A DNA stretch of 64,000 nt. It comes from Tetraselmis striata. Taxonomy: Eukaryota > Chlorophyta > Chlorodendrophyceae > Chlorodendrales > Chlorodendraceae. The stretch spans positions 91,075 to 155,074 of the forward strand of contig VCJN01003415.1 in the NCBI GenBank assembly GCA_006384855.1. Direction: 5' to 3'. Below the pieces are notes generated by a model that had not been told where the DNA came from, searched no databases, and was given only the letters and a program-made list of their open reading frames with translations. The position numbers and the translations under genes are program-made. Shown here piece by piece: positions 10,909-23,184 of this stretch. Position 1 is the stretch's first letter. Each line of letters begins with the position of its first letter.

Positions 10909-11391
10909 GTGTGCCCCGACTTGCTAGAGCTAGCCCAGAGCGGCCGTGTCGGAACAAAATCCGTGAGTGGCGAGAACGACTACCTCGCGGTGGCAGAGCT
11001 ACTTCAAGGAGCAGAGTATGGTTACGAGGCCGTTCGACCGTTCAGCCGAGTGCATGGACTCTTCCCCCTGAGCACCGACCTAATGAACGAGTACCTCAAG
11101 CAAGATGACCAACGTCTGCCGGCCTAGGAGGAGTATCTTTGGATGTCGTGTTTCGGCGCTCACATGGCCGCACTTTCCGTAGCTCTCGACGAGCTGCTAC
11201 CCTTCGTCCCTGCTGCAAATCAAGACTTCACGCCCTACCTCGCGCATGCTCGGAATCACGCCGAAGCCATCGACAAGGCGTTTCGCTTTCGTTTAGTCTT
11301 CTTACGGAGGTTTAACGAGGTCAAGCAAGTGCACAGTGATCAAGGCGTGCTGGACGTGCTGCCAGCCCAACGTCTGCTTCTGAGCATCTAG
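10909..11391 (+). pseudogene. Gag-like ORF of the decayed DIRS-like element
   Basis: Two open pieces in one region (10909-11127 and, after a stop, 11143-11391) read as one protein: YLAVAELLQGAEYGYEAVR, then MSCFGAHMAALSVALDELL, ending in AIDKAFRFRLVFLRRFNEVK. The helical pattern and the final LRRF motif resemble the gag-like protein of the better element at 26762-27759 (there LTYLRRFKAKK). Function in life would be capsid or RNP formation. At least one in-frame stop (near 11125) breaks it. The region after 11400 is Gly/Ala-rich low complexity. Confidence 0.5.
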
Positions 11392-12212
11392 GTTCTGCGA
11401 TTTTTGGGGACGAAATGAAGGACTTCGAGCGTCGCGTCTTCAAGGCGACAATTGCCAGCAACACAAAAGCTACCGCTACTGGTCGGGTGGCGGCAGCGGC
11501 TGCAGGACGCGGGTGTGGCGTGGGTGTGGCGGCGGGCGCGGGCGTGGCCGCGAAGGTGAGCACGAGTGGCGGTGTGGGGCGCCTTTCGTCGGAGCTATTG
11601 GCGCTTTGCGAGGCCATCTTTCGGTGACCGACGCAAGGCGAGCCTTAGGAGCTCAACGACGGGATGAGCGCCCTATGTCCGGACCCGACCCCGTCCCCCC
11701 CCCCCCCCCCCCCGCCCCACCTTACGGACTTCTTTTACACCTTCCTCGCTGCGGCGCTTCTTACGGCTACACCCGATCGAGTGCGGATCGACCGTCCGCA
11801 CAGCTGGGCATGGCGGCTCAACAAACCGCCTCCCATACCATCTCATCGTTGCGTCAATCGGTTGTCACACTGCGTGGTACGGCAAGTTCGCAACGACCAA
11901 GCTTCGCGCGTGTACGTTACGCGTGTGTCATGCGCTACGAGCGCGAAAGGCGCGCGAGGCGGCCTTCCTACCCGAACTTAGCCCCGCAAACCCGTATTGG
12001 TGTTGTTCCAAATTTGTCCAACAACTACCGTCCAACCGCCGAAAACCTAACCGCTGCCGCGGAGTGCTTTGCTAACGTGAACCATCCCTATGTTGCTCTG
12101 TCGGCCAAGCGCCGCGCTTACGTAATTGACGAGTCCGAAGTTCTCGCCCCTTGGGTTGCTTCACTACTCCGGTCGCGGTTGCAGGATGCGTTCGGCTCAG
12201 CAGACGAGTTGG

Positions 12213-13346
12213 GATAGCGGACCCTCGACCTACTCTCCAGCTCCCTCACCGCTCAAACACTCAAGAGCTACGCCGGCACATTGTCCCAATTCTCGAATTT
12301 CTGCCACGACTCCGAGAACATCAGCCCGATGGAGGCGACCAATGCGACTGTCGTCCGGTATGTTGCTTGGATTGGTGAGCGGTGGCACATTGGGGCTAAG
12401 TCGCGGCAACCCTACATGTCCGCAATCGGCACGTTCTTTGAGCTACGCAACCTCGACCCAATTGCCAAGGCCAGCCTGCACCTTACAGCGGCTCGTCGTT
12501 TCCTGGTGCTACGGCAACGCCGCAGGGAGGCTGCCCCTTTGCGAGTCCCTCTGCTTGTTGATGTCGCTTACAACTTCGTCGAGCGAGCATAGTTGATTGT
12601 GTCTGCTCCCATCCCCGAGTACAAGTACAACTTCCGAGCCCTCGTGGCCTCGGTTGTCAACCTCATGTTCTTTGCCATGTGACTTACTGGCGTGTCTTGC
12701 CGAGTGCGAGACGTGCATGTCGACGATTACAACATTACCATGCAAGTATACATACCTCGAGAAAGGCTGCGCTGGTCGACGCGGTCCCGAAGATCTGCGC
12801 GTATTGCTCCTTCCAGTGTCTGAGCACATTCGCATGCACCACTTCATCGATCAAGTACAATCTGCCACCCTGCCTCCTGTTGCCTTGGCCGAAACAAACT
12901 TCTGGGCGGTCACCCCGAGCGAGCAGTCCAAGTTTTGAACTGCCGCTACAATGTTGGACTGGCTCCTTACAACCGTTTGTCTTGTCGGTGCTGCCCCTCC
13001 CGCCGGCACTTCTTGGAGCTCACACAGCCTTCGCAAAGGAGCAGCGTTTGCCGCCAACGCCATCGGAACTCCACTACCCCACATTCGCTACCAAGGCGGC
13101 CGGAGCACCAACTCCGACGTCGTTCTGAACTATATCGACCCCAACGTCCTTCCTTCGTCGCTTGGCGTGTGGTTCTTCCTCGGGCACATCACGCCCCTCC
13201 GCCACTTCGAGGTCCAACAAAACTCCGCAGAGGTGGCCTTCCCGGTGCCCCCTTCACGACATGGCGCTACCCCTTCTCCGTCGACCCCCCGCTCTCTCCG
13301 TTCGCTCACCACGGGCAAAACCAAACTCAACTTTGACATGTTCTAA
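12213..13346 (+). pseudogene. DIRS-type tyrosine recombinase, broken
   Basis: The N-terminal SAM-like core-binding domain is clear at about 12213-12592 (TLKSYAGTLSQFSNFCHDSE, then YVAWIGERW and QPYMSAIGTFFELR). The catalytic half is at 12951-13346: SSHSLRKGAAFAANAIG gives the HxxR box, and NSDVVLNYIDP supplies the tyrosine. The first catalytic Arg region (near 12655-12700, FFAM-stop-LTG) carries a stop, and the frame changes several times between 12597 and 12951. The protein would insert circular element DNA by recombination. The stop lies against the downstream repeat at 13338, as expected for this order of elements. Confidence 0.7.
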
Positions 13347-13505
13347 ACTTGTTTAAGGGGTTTCCTCCTTTTCCCAGACCGCTTTTCGGCTACCGTGCTG
13401 CTAAGTGGTACGGAATACAAGGCACATGTTGCGCCTTTTTTTTGGTGCAACACGAGTAGACATAGAAGCAGCCATCACAGCGGAGTCTGCCATCTTCATC
13501 TTCAA

Positions 13506-14395
13506 CATCTTCAACAATAGTTATAACATGCGAGCATGCACGGCGCATACACTAGGGCACCCGTGAGGCGCAACACGGCTAGGCGCCGTGTCAGGCGAGA
13601 GCATCTAGCACGAGAGTGAGGCGGGCAGCATGCACCCGTCATCATTATTACACGGCCATAGAATGGTAGGCTTCGGCCGGGAGGGCAAAAGGTTAACACT
13701 ACTTCCAGGGGTTACCCCTGCTACTTCCACACTTTAATAATGTGGCGATTTGTCTTCATAATTGTCCTCCGTATTTGTGCATGTAATAATGGCTAAGGCA
13801 ATAGCTTGCCGGCCAATGTGTCCTTTCATGCCCAGCAATAACATAACCGCCCAATTGCACCTTTTGCGGCGCTTTTGGCCATACTTTGTGGTACCTGTGG
13901 ATGCAGCAGGAGAGAAAAAAGGGGCGCTCAAATGAGAGGGGGGGGGGGGGGGTGGGGCACCTAAATCGACAATAAATCTTTGGACGGCCTTAGTTAGTAG
14001 CGTTAAAACTTGCTTTTGATTAATACAGTAATTTACTGCTGCTACCAGCTAAAACGAAGGTCATACCTTTGGGTTGTTAGTTCCGGAGTTCGGGGATTTT
14101 ATTAGTACTCGGGTTGTTTTTTACTCAGTTGTATTGCCTCAATATCTGAGGGCTTAACTGCCTTTATTTTGGGCGGGGTCCCTCCCTTCACGGCGCCCTG
14201 GATTTTACTGGGAATGGGAAATTTTTCCAGCTACGGCGTCGGGCCCTCCATCACATTGCCTTCTTTGTTGCACATGTATCGCACTCCCGAAATGTTTTGC
14301 TCCGCGGGTTGGGGCTTGCCCCAACTCGCAGAAGTCGCTACTCGAATGGGCCGATGCCCAAACGGGTAGGGCGGACCTTTCGTGGTCAGTGCCGG
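13506..14395. other. No gene recognised
   Basis: Intergenic sequence after the decayed retroelement: a GC-rich imperfect hairpin near 13560-13610 (acacggctaggcgccgtgt), a poly-G run near 13940-13953, and AT-rich stretches. No convincing open frame. Confidence 0.5.
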
Positions 14396-14612
14396 GTATT
14401 TTGATGGCAGTCGCGTGTTTTAGACGACGGTGATCCAACAGTGTTGGAAATTCCGTCACTGACCTCTAATTAGTCTTGCGGAATGCTTCGGCAGTTTGCT
14501 TGATGACTATGTCAGAGCGCGTCGCCTACTACCCAGGGCTTTCCGTGACTGGATTGCTGCCTAAACGGCCGTCGTAGAGACGCAGCAAGGGTTTCACTGG
14601 TGCCAGTCCTGC
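14396..14612 (-). repeat. Dispersed repeat family A, copy 1 (minus)
   Basis: Read on the minus strand, this segment matches 57548-57745 and, in part, 44489-44618. Shared blocks are gtgaaacccttgc, acggaaagccc, gccgaagcattccgcaa and agtgacggaatttccaacac. It is a roughly 200-bp interspersed repeat of unknown class, with no terminal repeats or A-tail that I can see. Confidence 0.75.
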
Positions 14613-15113
14613 TGTCCCGGGGGCGTAAAAAAACCAAGGTATCGCCGCTGAGTAGTCTGCTGTGCTGGTGGCAGCTTGCGCAGCAGCCGCCCGTCACGTT
14701 CGTCAGCGGCGATATCTGGCTAAGAGGGCACTTTTTGGTTGGCACTTCGGAGTGTCGGCTTTCGGCAGTGATCAAAACGGCATGAGTTCAGGAGGGCCGG
14801 CCCGGACACAGAGCGCATGCTAGACATCATTTCGTCACCAGTCGCTGTGTGGCATGGAGCACGTGCCAGCAGACATATTTCTGCGGCTGACGGAGGCCAG
14901 CGGAGCGCACGGTTTCATCTGGGACGCCGAGAGGTTACCACCCCGACCCATATTAAACTACTATAATATTTTCTCATTTAGTCGGCGGCAGCATGAGCAG
15001 CACCACTAGCTGTTGCCTTATTTGCTGAAACTACTGCCGACCCGCGAGGTGCTGCTAGCGCTCGACACTGAGACACGGCTATTCGACACACGCAATGTAG
15101 GGACGAGGTAGCG
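14613..15113. other. Upstream region of the histidine kinase gene
   Basis: No separate gene is recognised. A missing first exon or exons of the kinase and its promoter should lie here or further left. An open stretch at about 15028-15104 (+) reads KLLPTREVLLALDTETRLFD and could be an upstream exon, but no start codon or consistent splice could be fixed. Confidence 0.35.
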
Positions 15114-18100
15114 TTGTCGGCTGGCTGGACGGAAACGCTGGGGTGCCCTGGCTGCGGGCGCCCTAGTAGCAGCAGGAGTTGGCATGGTCTGCTGGCCTCC
15201 GTGGTAGCAGCACCCGCTGACGCCGTGGCGCTCGAGGCCTGGGCGTCCGCGTCGCCGAGGGCCGTCCTGGTTTTGGAGATCGGTGTGCTCACGCAGGCGG
15301 CCCCCGGTCCGGTGCCTGCGCTCATTACGGCCGGGTGCTATGGCGAGGGCGGGGGCCGACGGCTGGCCGGCTCCGTGAGATTGCTGCAAGACGCGGCGGC
15401 GCCTGAGCGGGGCTCCAGGCGCGGGGAGACAGAGGCGAACCGGGCGGCGGCGAGGGAGCTGAAGCAGGAGCTGTCCCGCGCGCGCGCAGCAAACCAAGCC
15501 AAGAGCGCATTTCTGGCCAACATGAGTCACGAGATGCGGACACCGCTGAACGGCATTATCGGCGTCAACCAGGTGCTCCTGAGCAGCCAGCTGGAGCTGG
15601 ACCAGCGCGAGCTCGTGGAGTTGATTCAGAGCAGCGCGGACTCGCTCTTGAAGCTAATCAACGACATCCTGGACCTGGAGCGCATCGAGTCGGGACAGCT
15701 CGAGCTCGAGCCCCTCGATTTCGACATTGCTACAACGGTGGAGGAGTCCCTCGACACCGTGATGATGGTCGCTGCCAAGAAAGGGCTGGATGTTATTAGC
15801 TACATCGACCCAGACATCGACACGCTGCTGCGCGGCGACAGTGGCCGCATCAAGCAAATCCTCCTCAATCTCCTGTCCAACGCCATCAAATTCACCAAGG
15901 CTGGGGAGATCGTGGTGAGCTGTGAAAAGGACACCATCGAGACAGACAACCAGGTCAGCGTGCTTATCAAGGTGACCGACAGTGGCATCGGCATCTCCAA
16001 GGCTGCACAAGCAAGGCTCTTCAACCGGTTCACTCAGGCTGAAGCCAGCACCACACGTCGCTTTGGTGGCACTGGCCTCGGACTCGCCATCTGCAAGCAG
16101 CTGGTGGGCATGATGCGTGGCAGCATCGGCGTCCACAGCGATCCGGGCCAAGGAAGTACCTTCTGGTTCACCATGGTGCTGGAAAAGCTTGCGCCAATTG
16201 AACCACTTGTTGCAGGCGGCGCAAGCCCCCTGCTTGTGGTGGCTACCCACCCACGCGAGCGAGCTGTGCTTGAGGCGTATCTGCAGAGTTTCGGCACGCT
16301 CGACATGTCCATCATGTCCGATCTGGCATCGGCCAGTGCGTTCCTGGGGACGTCTCCGCACCCACGGTTTCGGGCGCTTGTGGCGTCAATCCCCACTGAT
16401 GAGGACAGTACCGCTGCTCTCTTAGCGTTTTGCCAGGTGCACCGTGCCGCCATTGGCTGTGCTGTAGTCTTGGCGCCTATCACCGCGTTGAGCGCCATGC
16501 GGGAGAAACGACGAGACTGGATGGTTCTGAGCAAGCCTATCAAGCGCGGAACTCTTGCAGCAATGCTGCGCAACATAGCGGAGGGCGAGTATCCAGTGCT
16601 GGAAAGCGCCCGCTGCAGCCCGCCCCCAAAGGCTAACGTGCTGTTGGCTGCGGATGGACCGCCGTGTCCTGGGCTGCAGGACATGATCATTCGAGCAGGC
16701 TACACTTGCGACGTCACCTCAAATGCGAGCGACGCTCTTGCTGCAATCAAGAAGACGAACTACAGCGCAGTGCTCATGGACAAGGGCCGACAGCCTGGCA
16801 TGACTTCCACCTCGCGGGACCTCAGGAACATGGAAGCAGGTGAGAAGCCAGGCAATGTCACCCTGCTTGACACAGCTATTTCGCAATTGCTCCCACTGAG
16901 GCAGCAATGTGTGTGTGTGTGTGGGGGGGTGGGGGGGGGGGGGGGGGTGTTTGGCGGAGAGAGAGAGGGCCTCGGTTGATACCGTAGCAAATCCTCCTTG
17001 AAAATGTTGCAGTTGTGGGCCTAAGGTGTGTTGCCCATCAATTTGGTTGAAACTGTTTTCTTAGAAGGTGGATCTTCCGCCACGGCGTACTTGTGGCTTC
17101 TCATACCAGAACTTCAGCGAGGACGCGTACCGGTGATCGGAGTCCGCGACGGCAGCGGCTCGGACGGCGACAACAGCTTCGTGGACGACATCATTCAGAC
17201 GCCGGTTGATGAGGCCGAGCTTGGCGCGATGCTGAAGAAGTGGACGCGGTCTAGCCAACTGTATGCCACACTGCTACGAACCGGTATCGACAAGGACTCC
17301 ATGCGCCACGACACTGCTCAGCAGACCCAGTGCGGGATTAAGGACAACCACTTAGCGCAGCAAGTCCGCATCCTGCTGGCAGAGGACAGCCCTGCCAACC
17401 AGCTCATCTTGGTGCGCACAATTACAAGCGTTGGCCGGAAGCTGCTAGGCAAGGAGCCCTTCCTGGTGGTGGTTGGTGATGGCGACGAGGCAGTACGCGC
17501 CGCGGATGAGAGCCCGTTTGATCTTGTGCTGATGGACCTCAACATGCCATGCATGGGCGGCGTTGAGGCGACTCGCCTCATCCGACAGAAGTGAGCCCCC
17601 CCCCCCCCCCCCCCACCCCCCCCCTGGTTTGGAACTAATGCACCCAAATTCTCTCCCTGCTATTTGCACGATGCCACCTTGTGCCGTCTGCTGATTAACC
17701 ATCTTCCCCCCTTTCTTAAACACTCTTTGTCGCACAGGTGTTCACGGGATGAGTTGCCCATCGTTGCGTTGACAGCTGCAGACAATGTAGAGACACTGTG
17801 CCTCGAATCCCAGGGCTTCAATGCTGCGGTCAACAAGCCGCTTGCACCCGCCACCCTGATGAACCTTCTTCAGGAGCACCTGCGCAGCATCCCCCACAAT
17901 TCCTCTGGGCAGCCTGCTAGGCTCAGTGCCGGCTACAATCAAGCAGCACGTCGCCACTCTCGCACCTCGGCAGACCCGCGAAAGACCGGGAGCAATGGCA
18001 ACCTTCCATGGGCATCCTCAAAGGCCAATGAGAAGGTCATGTCTTCGCCACGGCGCCGGAAGGCCGACCGCAAGACTGGCGCGTTTTGGCAAGCTTACGA

Positions 18101-21028
18101 GAAGAAGGAGCACAAGGCCGAGGCACCACAGACCCCACGTGCAGTGCATGTGCTGTTGGTGGAGGACAGCATAGCAAACCAGTTGATGATGCAGCGCTCC
18201 ATCAAACAAAACGGGCGCGAGTTGCTGGGCTCGGAGCCTGAGCTGACCACATGCGGCAACGGCGCGGAGGCACTGAGGGAGATGGAGAAGCAACAGTTTG
18301 ACATGGTCTTCATGGATCTACATATGCCTGTGATGGGCGGCCTCCTGGCAGTCAAGGAGATTCGGAAAACGTGAGTACCGCCGCGTCGCAAAAAATCGGT
18401 CAATTTCGCAAATGCATGCGCACGAAAGCACCATAAATCTGAATAGTTGGCATCGCTTCTGCACTTCCTGCCTTGCTGACTATGCTCCTTGTATTAACTG
18501 GGCGCGGATTTCCATTAATGTGAACGCAGATACACCAAAGAGGCCTTGCCTGTTGTTGCAATCACCGGGTCGGAAGACCCTGCAACTGCGGACGACCCTT
18601 CGAGCAGCCGCATCATGGGCGACTTCAATGAGATCGTTGCAAAACCAACCAGCAACGAAAACATGAAGGCAATCATTCATCGCCACCTAATCGAGCGCCG
18701 CCAGCACTCCGACGACGGCGGCAAGCCCGCGGGCGGACATTATCTGGTGATGTCATCACCCAGGGCAGCAGAGTGGGGAAGAGCAGCAGCCAAGCCCATC
18801 AGGTGCCTGGTCGTGGAGGACGACAAGGCATCCCGGGTAATGATAGCGCGGCTCCTGAAGGCCGCTGGCATTATGATGCTGGAGGCACACAACGGCCTGG
18901 AAGGCGTGCAGCATGCAACCAGCTCCCAGTTCGATATAATTCTCATGGACTGCAACATGCCCGTGAAGGTGAGTCTTTTGGGCTTCCCCTCTTTGATCTG
19001 CTACCATGTTGTCGATATTCCCTGGGGATGTGGTGGATACGACCGGCTAATCTTTCCTCTCCTTTTGCTGCGCAGGACGGTTTGCAGGCCACACAGGAGA
19101 TCCGAGCTTGGGAGGAGGCAACTGGCCGGCAGCGCACGCCCATCATCGCCGTCACTGCAAGAGCCATGTCCGGCGACCGTGAGCGTTGCTTAGAGGTTGG
19201 CATGGATGACCATGTCCCCAAGCCCTTGAAGAACACCGACCTGATGCATGTCATCTCAAAGTGTTTGAAGGGCAATGGTGCTGCCGAGAGCATGCGACCC
19301 ACGACACCTGCGCGGTCAGACGGCTCCTTCACCAGCATTGCGAGCTCGCGTGGGAGCAGCTTCACAGTGTCGAGAAGAAACTCGTCTGATTCTGGAACTG
19401 CCGACACGACCGCGCGATATGCACTCCTGGTGGATGAGAGCCTGGCCACTGCTGTCGACACCCAAAGCATCCTGGAGGCAGAGGGCTTTGTGGTTGACGT
19501 GGCGGAGAATGGCCTGCAGGCTGCGGAAGCCTTCGAAGATACCTCGGCACCTGCATACGAAGTTATCCTGCTGTCAGGAGGGCTTGCCATCACGAGCGCC
19601 CGGAACACTGCATCGGCAATTGTATCTGCCGCAGAGCGCAGGGGCCGACGAGCGCCACCACTCGTGCTGCTGCGGCAAGCGGCAGCTTTTGGAGCTTCCA
19701 GTAACGCCAACGACACCAAGTCGCCAGCACCCAAGCCGGCGGTCCGTAGCTCGCTGGACGTGCAGCCGCCGTTCAAGTATGTGCTGCAATTGCCCGTGCA
19801 GGTCGACCAGCTGAGCATGGTGCTCACGGGTTGCAATCTCAAGAGCAGCGGAACCTTGCCCGATGTCAGCCGCCTGCGCCCGTACAACGAAGAGGCGCTC
19901 ATTGGCAAGCTGTGCCTTGTTGTAGACAGCAGCGCCGACGGCGCCGCCGCCTTGCGCAGCATGCTGCGTGCTGCAGGCGTTGACGCGGTCCACCTGGCTG
20001 ACCCAAGCCAGCTGAAGAGTGCCTTGACCGCCAAGCGGTACAGCGCTGTGCTCCTGCACCACAGGGGCTCGAGCGCGTTGCTTAGTGCCATACGAGCGCA
20101 GAGCGCCAGCCTCCCTGTCATAGTTCTCCCCACTGCCCGCGGCCCTAGGCGGCCCTGGATTTGCAGGGCAGCAGCTGACCCCAGCAAAGCCACACTGGCC
20201 TGGCTGCCCTACTCTGCACGCCGAGCATCCATTCTGGGCGCCCTCTTCCGACTGACATCGACCATGGTTTCCCCTGAGGACACGGGCCAGTGCTCCTCAT
20301 TCCAGCCTCAGCCACCGCTGGAGCTTGCCAAGACACTGGCGTTGTTCCAGGGGGACTGGCCCCTTGCGCTAGAGAGCTTGCAGGCCTATGCAGCCGAGAT
20401 TGCGCCCCAGCTGGCCGCTGTCACCATGGCATCAAGCACCAAGGACATGGAGGCGCTACAGGCGTTGACCCGTAGTCTGGCTGCGTCTTCGCGCTCGTGT
20501 GGCATCGGCCGTGTAGCGCACTTGTGTGACCGCGTAGCGGAGGTGGTGGAGCGGCACAGCAAGCTGTCTCCGCAGCAGACGCTGGGTTACCTCACCAGCC
20601 ACTTGCAGAGCACCCTCCTGGAGACAGCTGCCTTTGTGTCGTCTCTGAGCTGCATGGCCACGATGGACATTGCCAGGGGGCTTGCCTGGGCGAGTGGCGA
20701 CCTGGATAGCGTGGTCAATCTGCTGCTCGGCGATCTGCAGTTCACCTGGAGTGAGCTGCAGGACAAGGAGGGCGCCATCCGGGGAGGCGACATCCGCGTC
20801 GTGATCGACATTACCGCGGGGCTTATGGGGCCCGAGGTCATCGCAGCAGCTCCGCGGCTGTACGCCGCTGCCTGCGAGGCACGGCAGATGGTGCAGGCGG
20901 AAGGGAACGGGCACAACGCGCTGCGCCTGTTATGGCGCGAGCTGGAGCGCCTCCGCATCGACATCAAGCTGCTTCGCGGCACAGCGGCAGTGCAGGTCCG
21001 TAGGAAGGGCGCCAGTTTCACTGTGTAG
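15114..21028 (+). CDS. Hybrid histidine kinase with multiple receiver domains
   Basis: Five exons join in phase: about 15114-16839, 17065-17590, 17738-18370, 18530-18968 and 19076-21028 (about 1758 codons). Order: an unclassified N-terminus; HisKA with [12 protein letters not shown] (His near residue 139 of this model); HATPase with [19 protein letters not shown] and [10 protein letters not shown]; two degenerate receiver-like segments; then three canonical receivers, REC1 (AEDS, Asp in MDLNMP near 733), REC2 (VEDS, MDLHMP near 944) and REC3 (VEDD, MDCNMP near 1102), each with the Thr/Ser and KP signatures. Two degenerate receivers without the Asp follow, and finally two Hpt-like helical parts without the His ([15 protein letters not shown] near 1573, [11 protein letters not shown] near 1685). 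By family knowledge it autophosphorylates and passes phosphate to receivers in phosphorelay signalling. No in-frame ATG precedes the H-box, so an upstream exon is missing. No membrane segments are seen; the input signal is unknown. Confidence 0.9.
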
Positions 21029-22374
21029 CGACACAGTGCAAACCGCCAGAGCCTCACAATGTACGAGTTTACAACAGTGGGCTTTAGCGGGTACAGCGTT
21101 GTACTGTACATTAATTACCATTTTGTAGAGTATCAAACAGCCCATGATTATGGGGAAAGCAGGGCAGTGATCATGATCCCAGGCTGATGCCGGTAAAACG
21201 GATTATTAAATAACGGAGAACTGTGAAATGATAGCAAGCAAAATCTGCCGATAGCCCTGCCATCACTGGCATCTGGGCATCACCTGAGGCCTTTCCGTTT
21301 GGAACTATATAGACGAATGCGACGCCACCGCGATAACCGTATTGCAAATATATGTGACATGCGCGCATGTGCTAATAATATAAGGGCCCAATAATTGACA
21401 GCATCCCCCTGCATTATACAAGCAGCAGCACACCAGGGTGAATAATAATCACACCGCTGCTACAGAAAGCACGCGAGAATGACGACATGACTAGGCGGTG
21501 GCTATAAAGCCTGTCTGGGCAACGACAACTGTTCCCGTGGTAGGAAACTACCAATAGCATCAGCAGTAGTGAAAAAGTATATCAGCAGTGATGATCATGC
21601 TGTATACGATAGAGACGACGACATGTGTTTTTGAAGTGAACACTTACATGAGTCACTCATGCTAGCTATGAAATACATTGGATAATCCTTAGCGCTATGA
21701 TGTACATGTTACTGTCTCTGCCGGCGCAGGTACTCTTGTGAATTACAAAAATGCAAGTAACAAATCCACCGCTGACAGCAGTACCAAAAGATCAACAAGC
21801 CGCTTACAAGCGACCCGCACGAGGCAGTACTTGGACTACGCGGTGAGGACTAAGGAAATCCTTACTCGCCAGTCTTACAGGATGCGCTACGGGCGGCGGC
21901 GATTCGAATAGATAGAATGTAAATACAAAATGTCCAGATCATTTCACTTTTCTTGAAAGAAAATGACAGCGGTGTCATCCGTGTCTTATTGAGAATTGAT
22001 TTCGGATATCATTAAGCAAAGTATTATTTGATTTATAATCGACCACTCATTCAGGGAAATGTTACGTGCTTTTTTTTTATTTAGATAGCGATGGCAGACG
22101 ATTACTGTGCGTTGTTCGCAGGTCCTGGTTCCGTACGGCCGGGCCGTACCAGGAATCAAATTATCGTATCTTGCGCTTGATGTACCGGTTAACGGTCTGT
22201 AATAAACGCGGCGGTATATAAATGAGAAGAATATTATATCGTCAGTAAAAAACGAGAAGAACGGAATAGAATAAAAACAGAAAAACGTCAATAAATATTA
22301 ATCTATTATTGTCTGCTGCAGATCGTGATCGAGTTAGCGACTACATGAGCTAGCTGCAGAAGGCGATCAGATAA
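21029..22374. other. Intergenic, no gene; AT-rich with relic repeats
   Basis: No supportable open frame. At 21770-21830 short blocks (aaatccaccgctgaca, aaaagatcaaca, cccgcacgaggc) recur from 7530-7715, suggesting relics of one element family. The rest is AT-rich (22000-22320) with no recognised features. Confidence 0.5.
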
Positions 22375-22389
22375 AATTGTCTCTAGATA
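22375..22389. repeat. Target-site duplication, left copy
   Basis: aattgtctctagata, identical to 22609-22623. Confidence 0.85.
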
Positions 22390-22608
22390 TAATTGCATGA
22401 GCTAGCTACAGGTGATATCAGGAAATCACCAGAAAAGGACAATCGGAAAGGTCCTCTACAGCAACTGCGAGGTGGAAGCAGTAGCACGAGTAGATGCAGA
22501 ATGGGCACGAGCCCAAGCATCAGACTTGGCCATCTGCACACCGGCAGAGAGAATGCCGCCCAGGGTACCATGCACGCAAGCAGAGACCCGCCGCAACAGC
22601 CCCCGCCG
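22390..22608 (-). mobile_element. Second, short 5'-truncated LINE copy with 15-bp target-site duplication
   Basis: On the minus strand this 219-bp segment matches the last ~215 bp of the LINE at 9031-10323, including the codons for LLRRVSACVHGTLGGILSAG, the stop and the 3' end (ctagctcatgcaatta). It is flanked by a perfect 15-bp direct repeat, aattgtctctagata, at 22375-22389 and 22609-22623. The shared 3' terminus with different 5' breakpoints is the mark of target-primed reverse transcription. There is no poly-A tail. Confidence 0.85.
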
Positions 22609-22623
22609 AATTGTCTCTAGATA
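22609..22623. repeat. Target-site duplication, right copy
   Basis: aattgtctctagata, identical to 22375-22389. Confidence 0.85.
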
Positions 22624-23156
22624 GAATCTATTATTACTTGAAAACGGAAATATGAGGGTGGCAAATTTATAAACACGGCCGGGCACCGCCGTTTCGAATT
22701 AATTGCCATTTAAATATACCGGAATATTGCGCGCCAGCACGGATTACATATCGCGACAAGTCGCGACTAAGGATCACTTATGGACTACAGAGGATTACGT
22801 ACCTGTACCTGTAGCGACCATTGACTCCGCGCTGCAGTATTATATAGAGTAGCAAATTCAAGCTGCACATTAATACACGTATTGTCTCTGTATGTACATA
22901 TGACGTTATCTACTACGGGTACGAGGTACCACCATGATGTAATGCCCGGGAACTCGTCAATAATCCTTCGGGCTATCGTAATAACCCTTTACTGATCATC
23001 CTGGATCATGATGATGGACAGACCGCCGACCGCGAGCGCGGGAACGAATGATGCTGTTCTTTTTTTAAACCCAGATGATGCTGTAACCAGTAGCCTGATA
23101 ACTAGGATCATTATATACGGGGGTACGCACGGCCCACTAAGGATTACCTGTATCCG
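22624..23156. other. No gene recognised
   Basis: AT-rich intergenic stretch between the LINE fragment and the DIRS-like element. It has short ggtacc and taataa motifs but nothing that I can assign. Confidence 0.5.
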
Positions 23157-23184
23157 GCATTTAACCATTGTGGGGCCGCGTTTG
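23157..23184 (-). repeat. Split repeat B2
   Basis: 28-bp sequence identical to 23524-23551 (B1); marks the 3' end of the element. Confidence 0.85.

Larger units (their letters stand above)
10378..13505 (+). mobile_element. Decayed DIRS-like (tyrosine recombinase) retroelement
   Basis: Direct repeats of about 165 bp, roughly 85% alike, flank the segment: 10378-10542 and 13338-13505. Both begin atgttct and share ggggtttcctccttttccc, accgtgctgct and ggtgcaacacgagtagacat. Between them lie a gag-like frame (10909-11391) and a broken tyrosine recombinase (12213-13346), in that order, as in DIRS/PAT elements. No reverse transcriptase or RNase H is recognisable in 11400-12210, so the copy is internally deleted or non-autonomous. 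The repeat in front of gag and the repeat directly after the recombinase stop mirror the A1/A2 layout of the element at 23157-28101. Repeat divergence suggests an old insertion. Confidence 0.6.
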
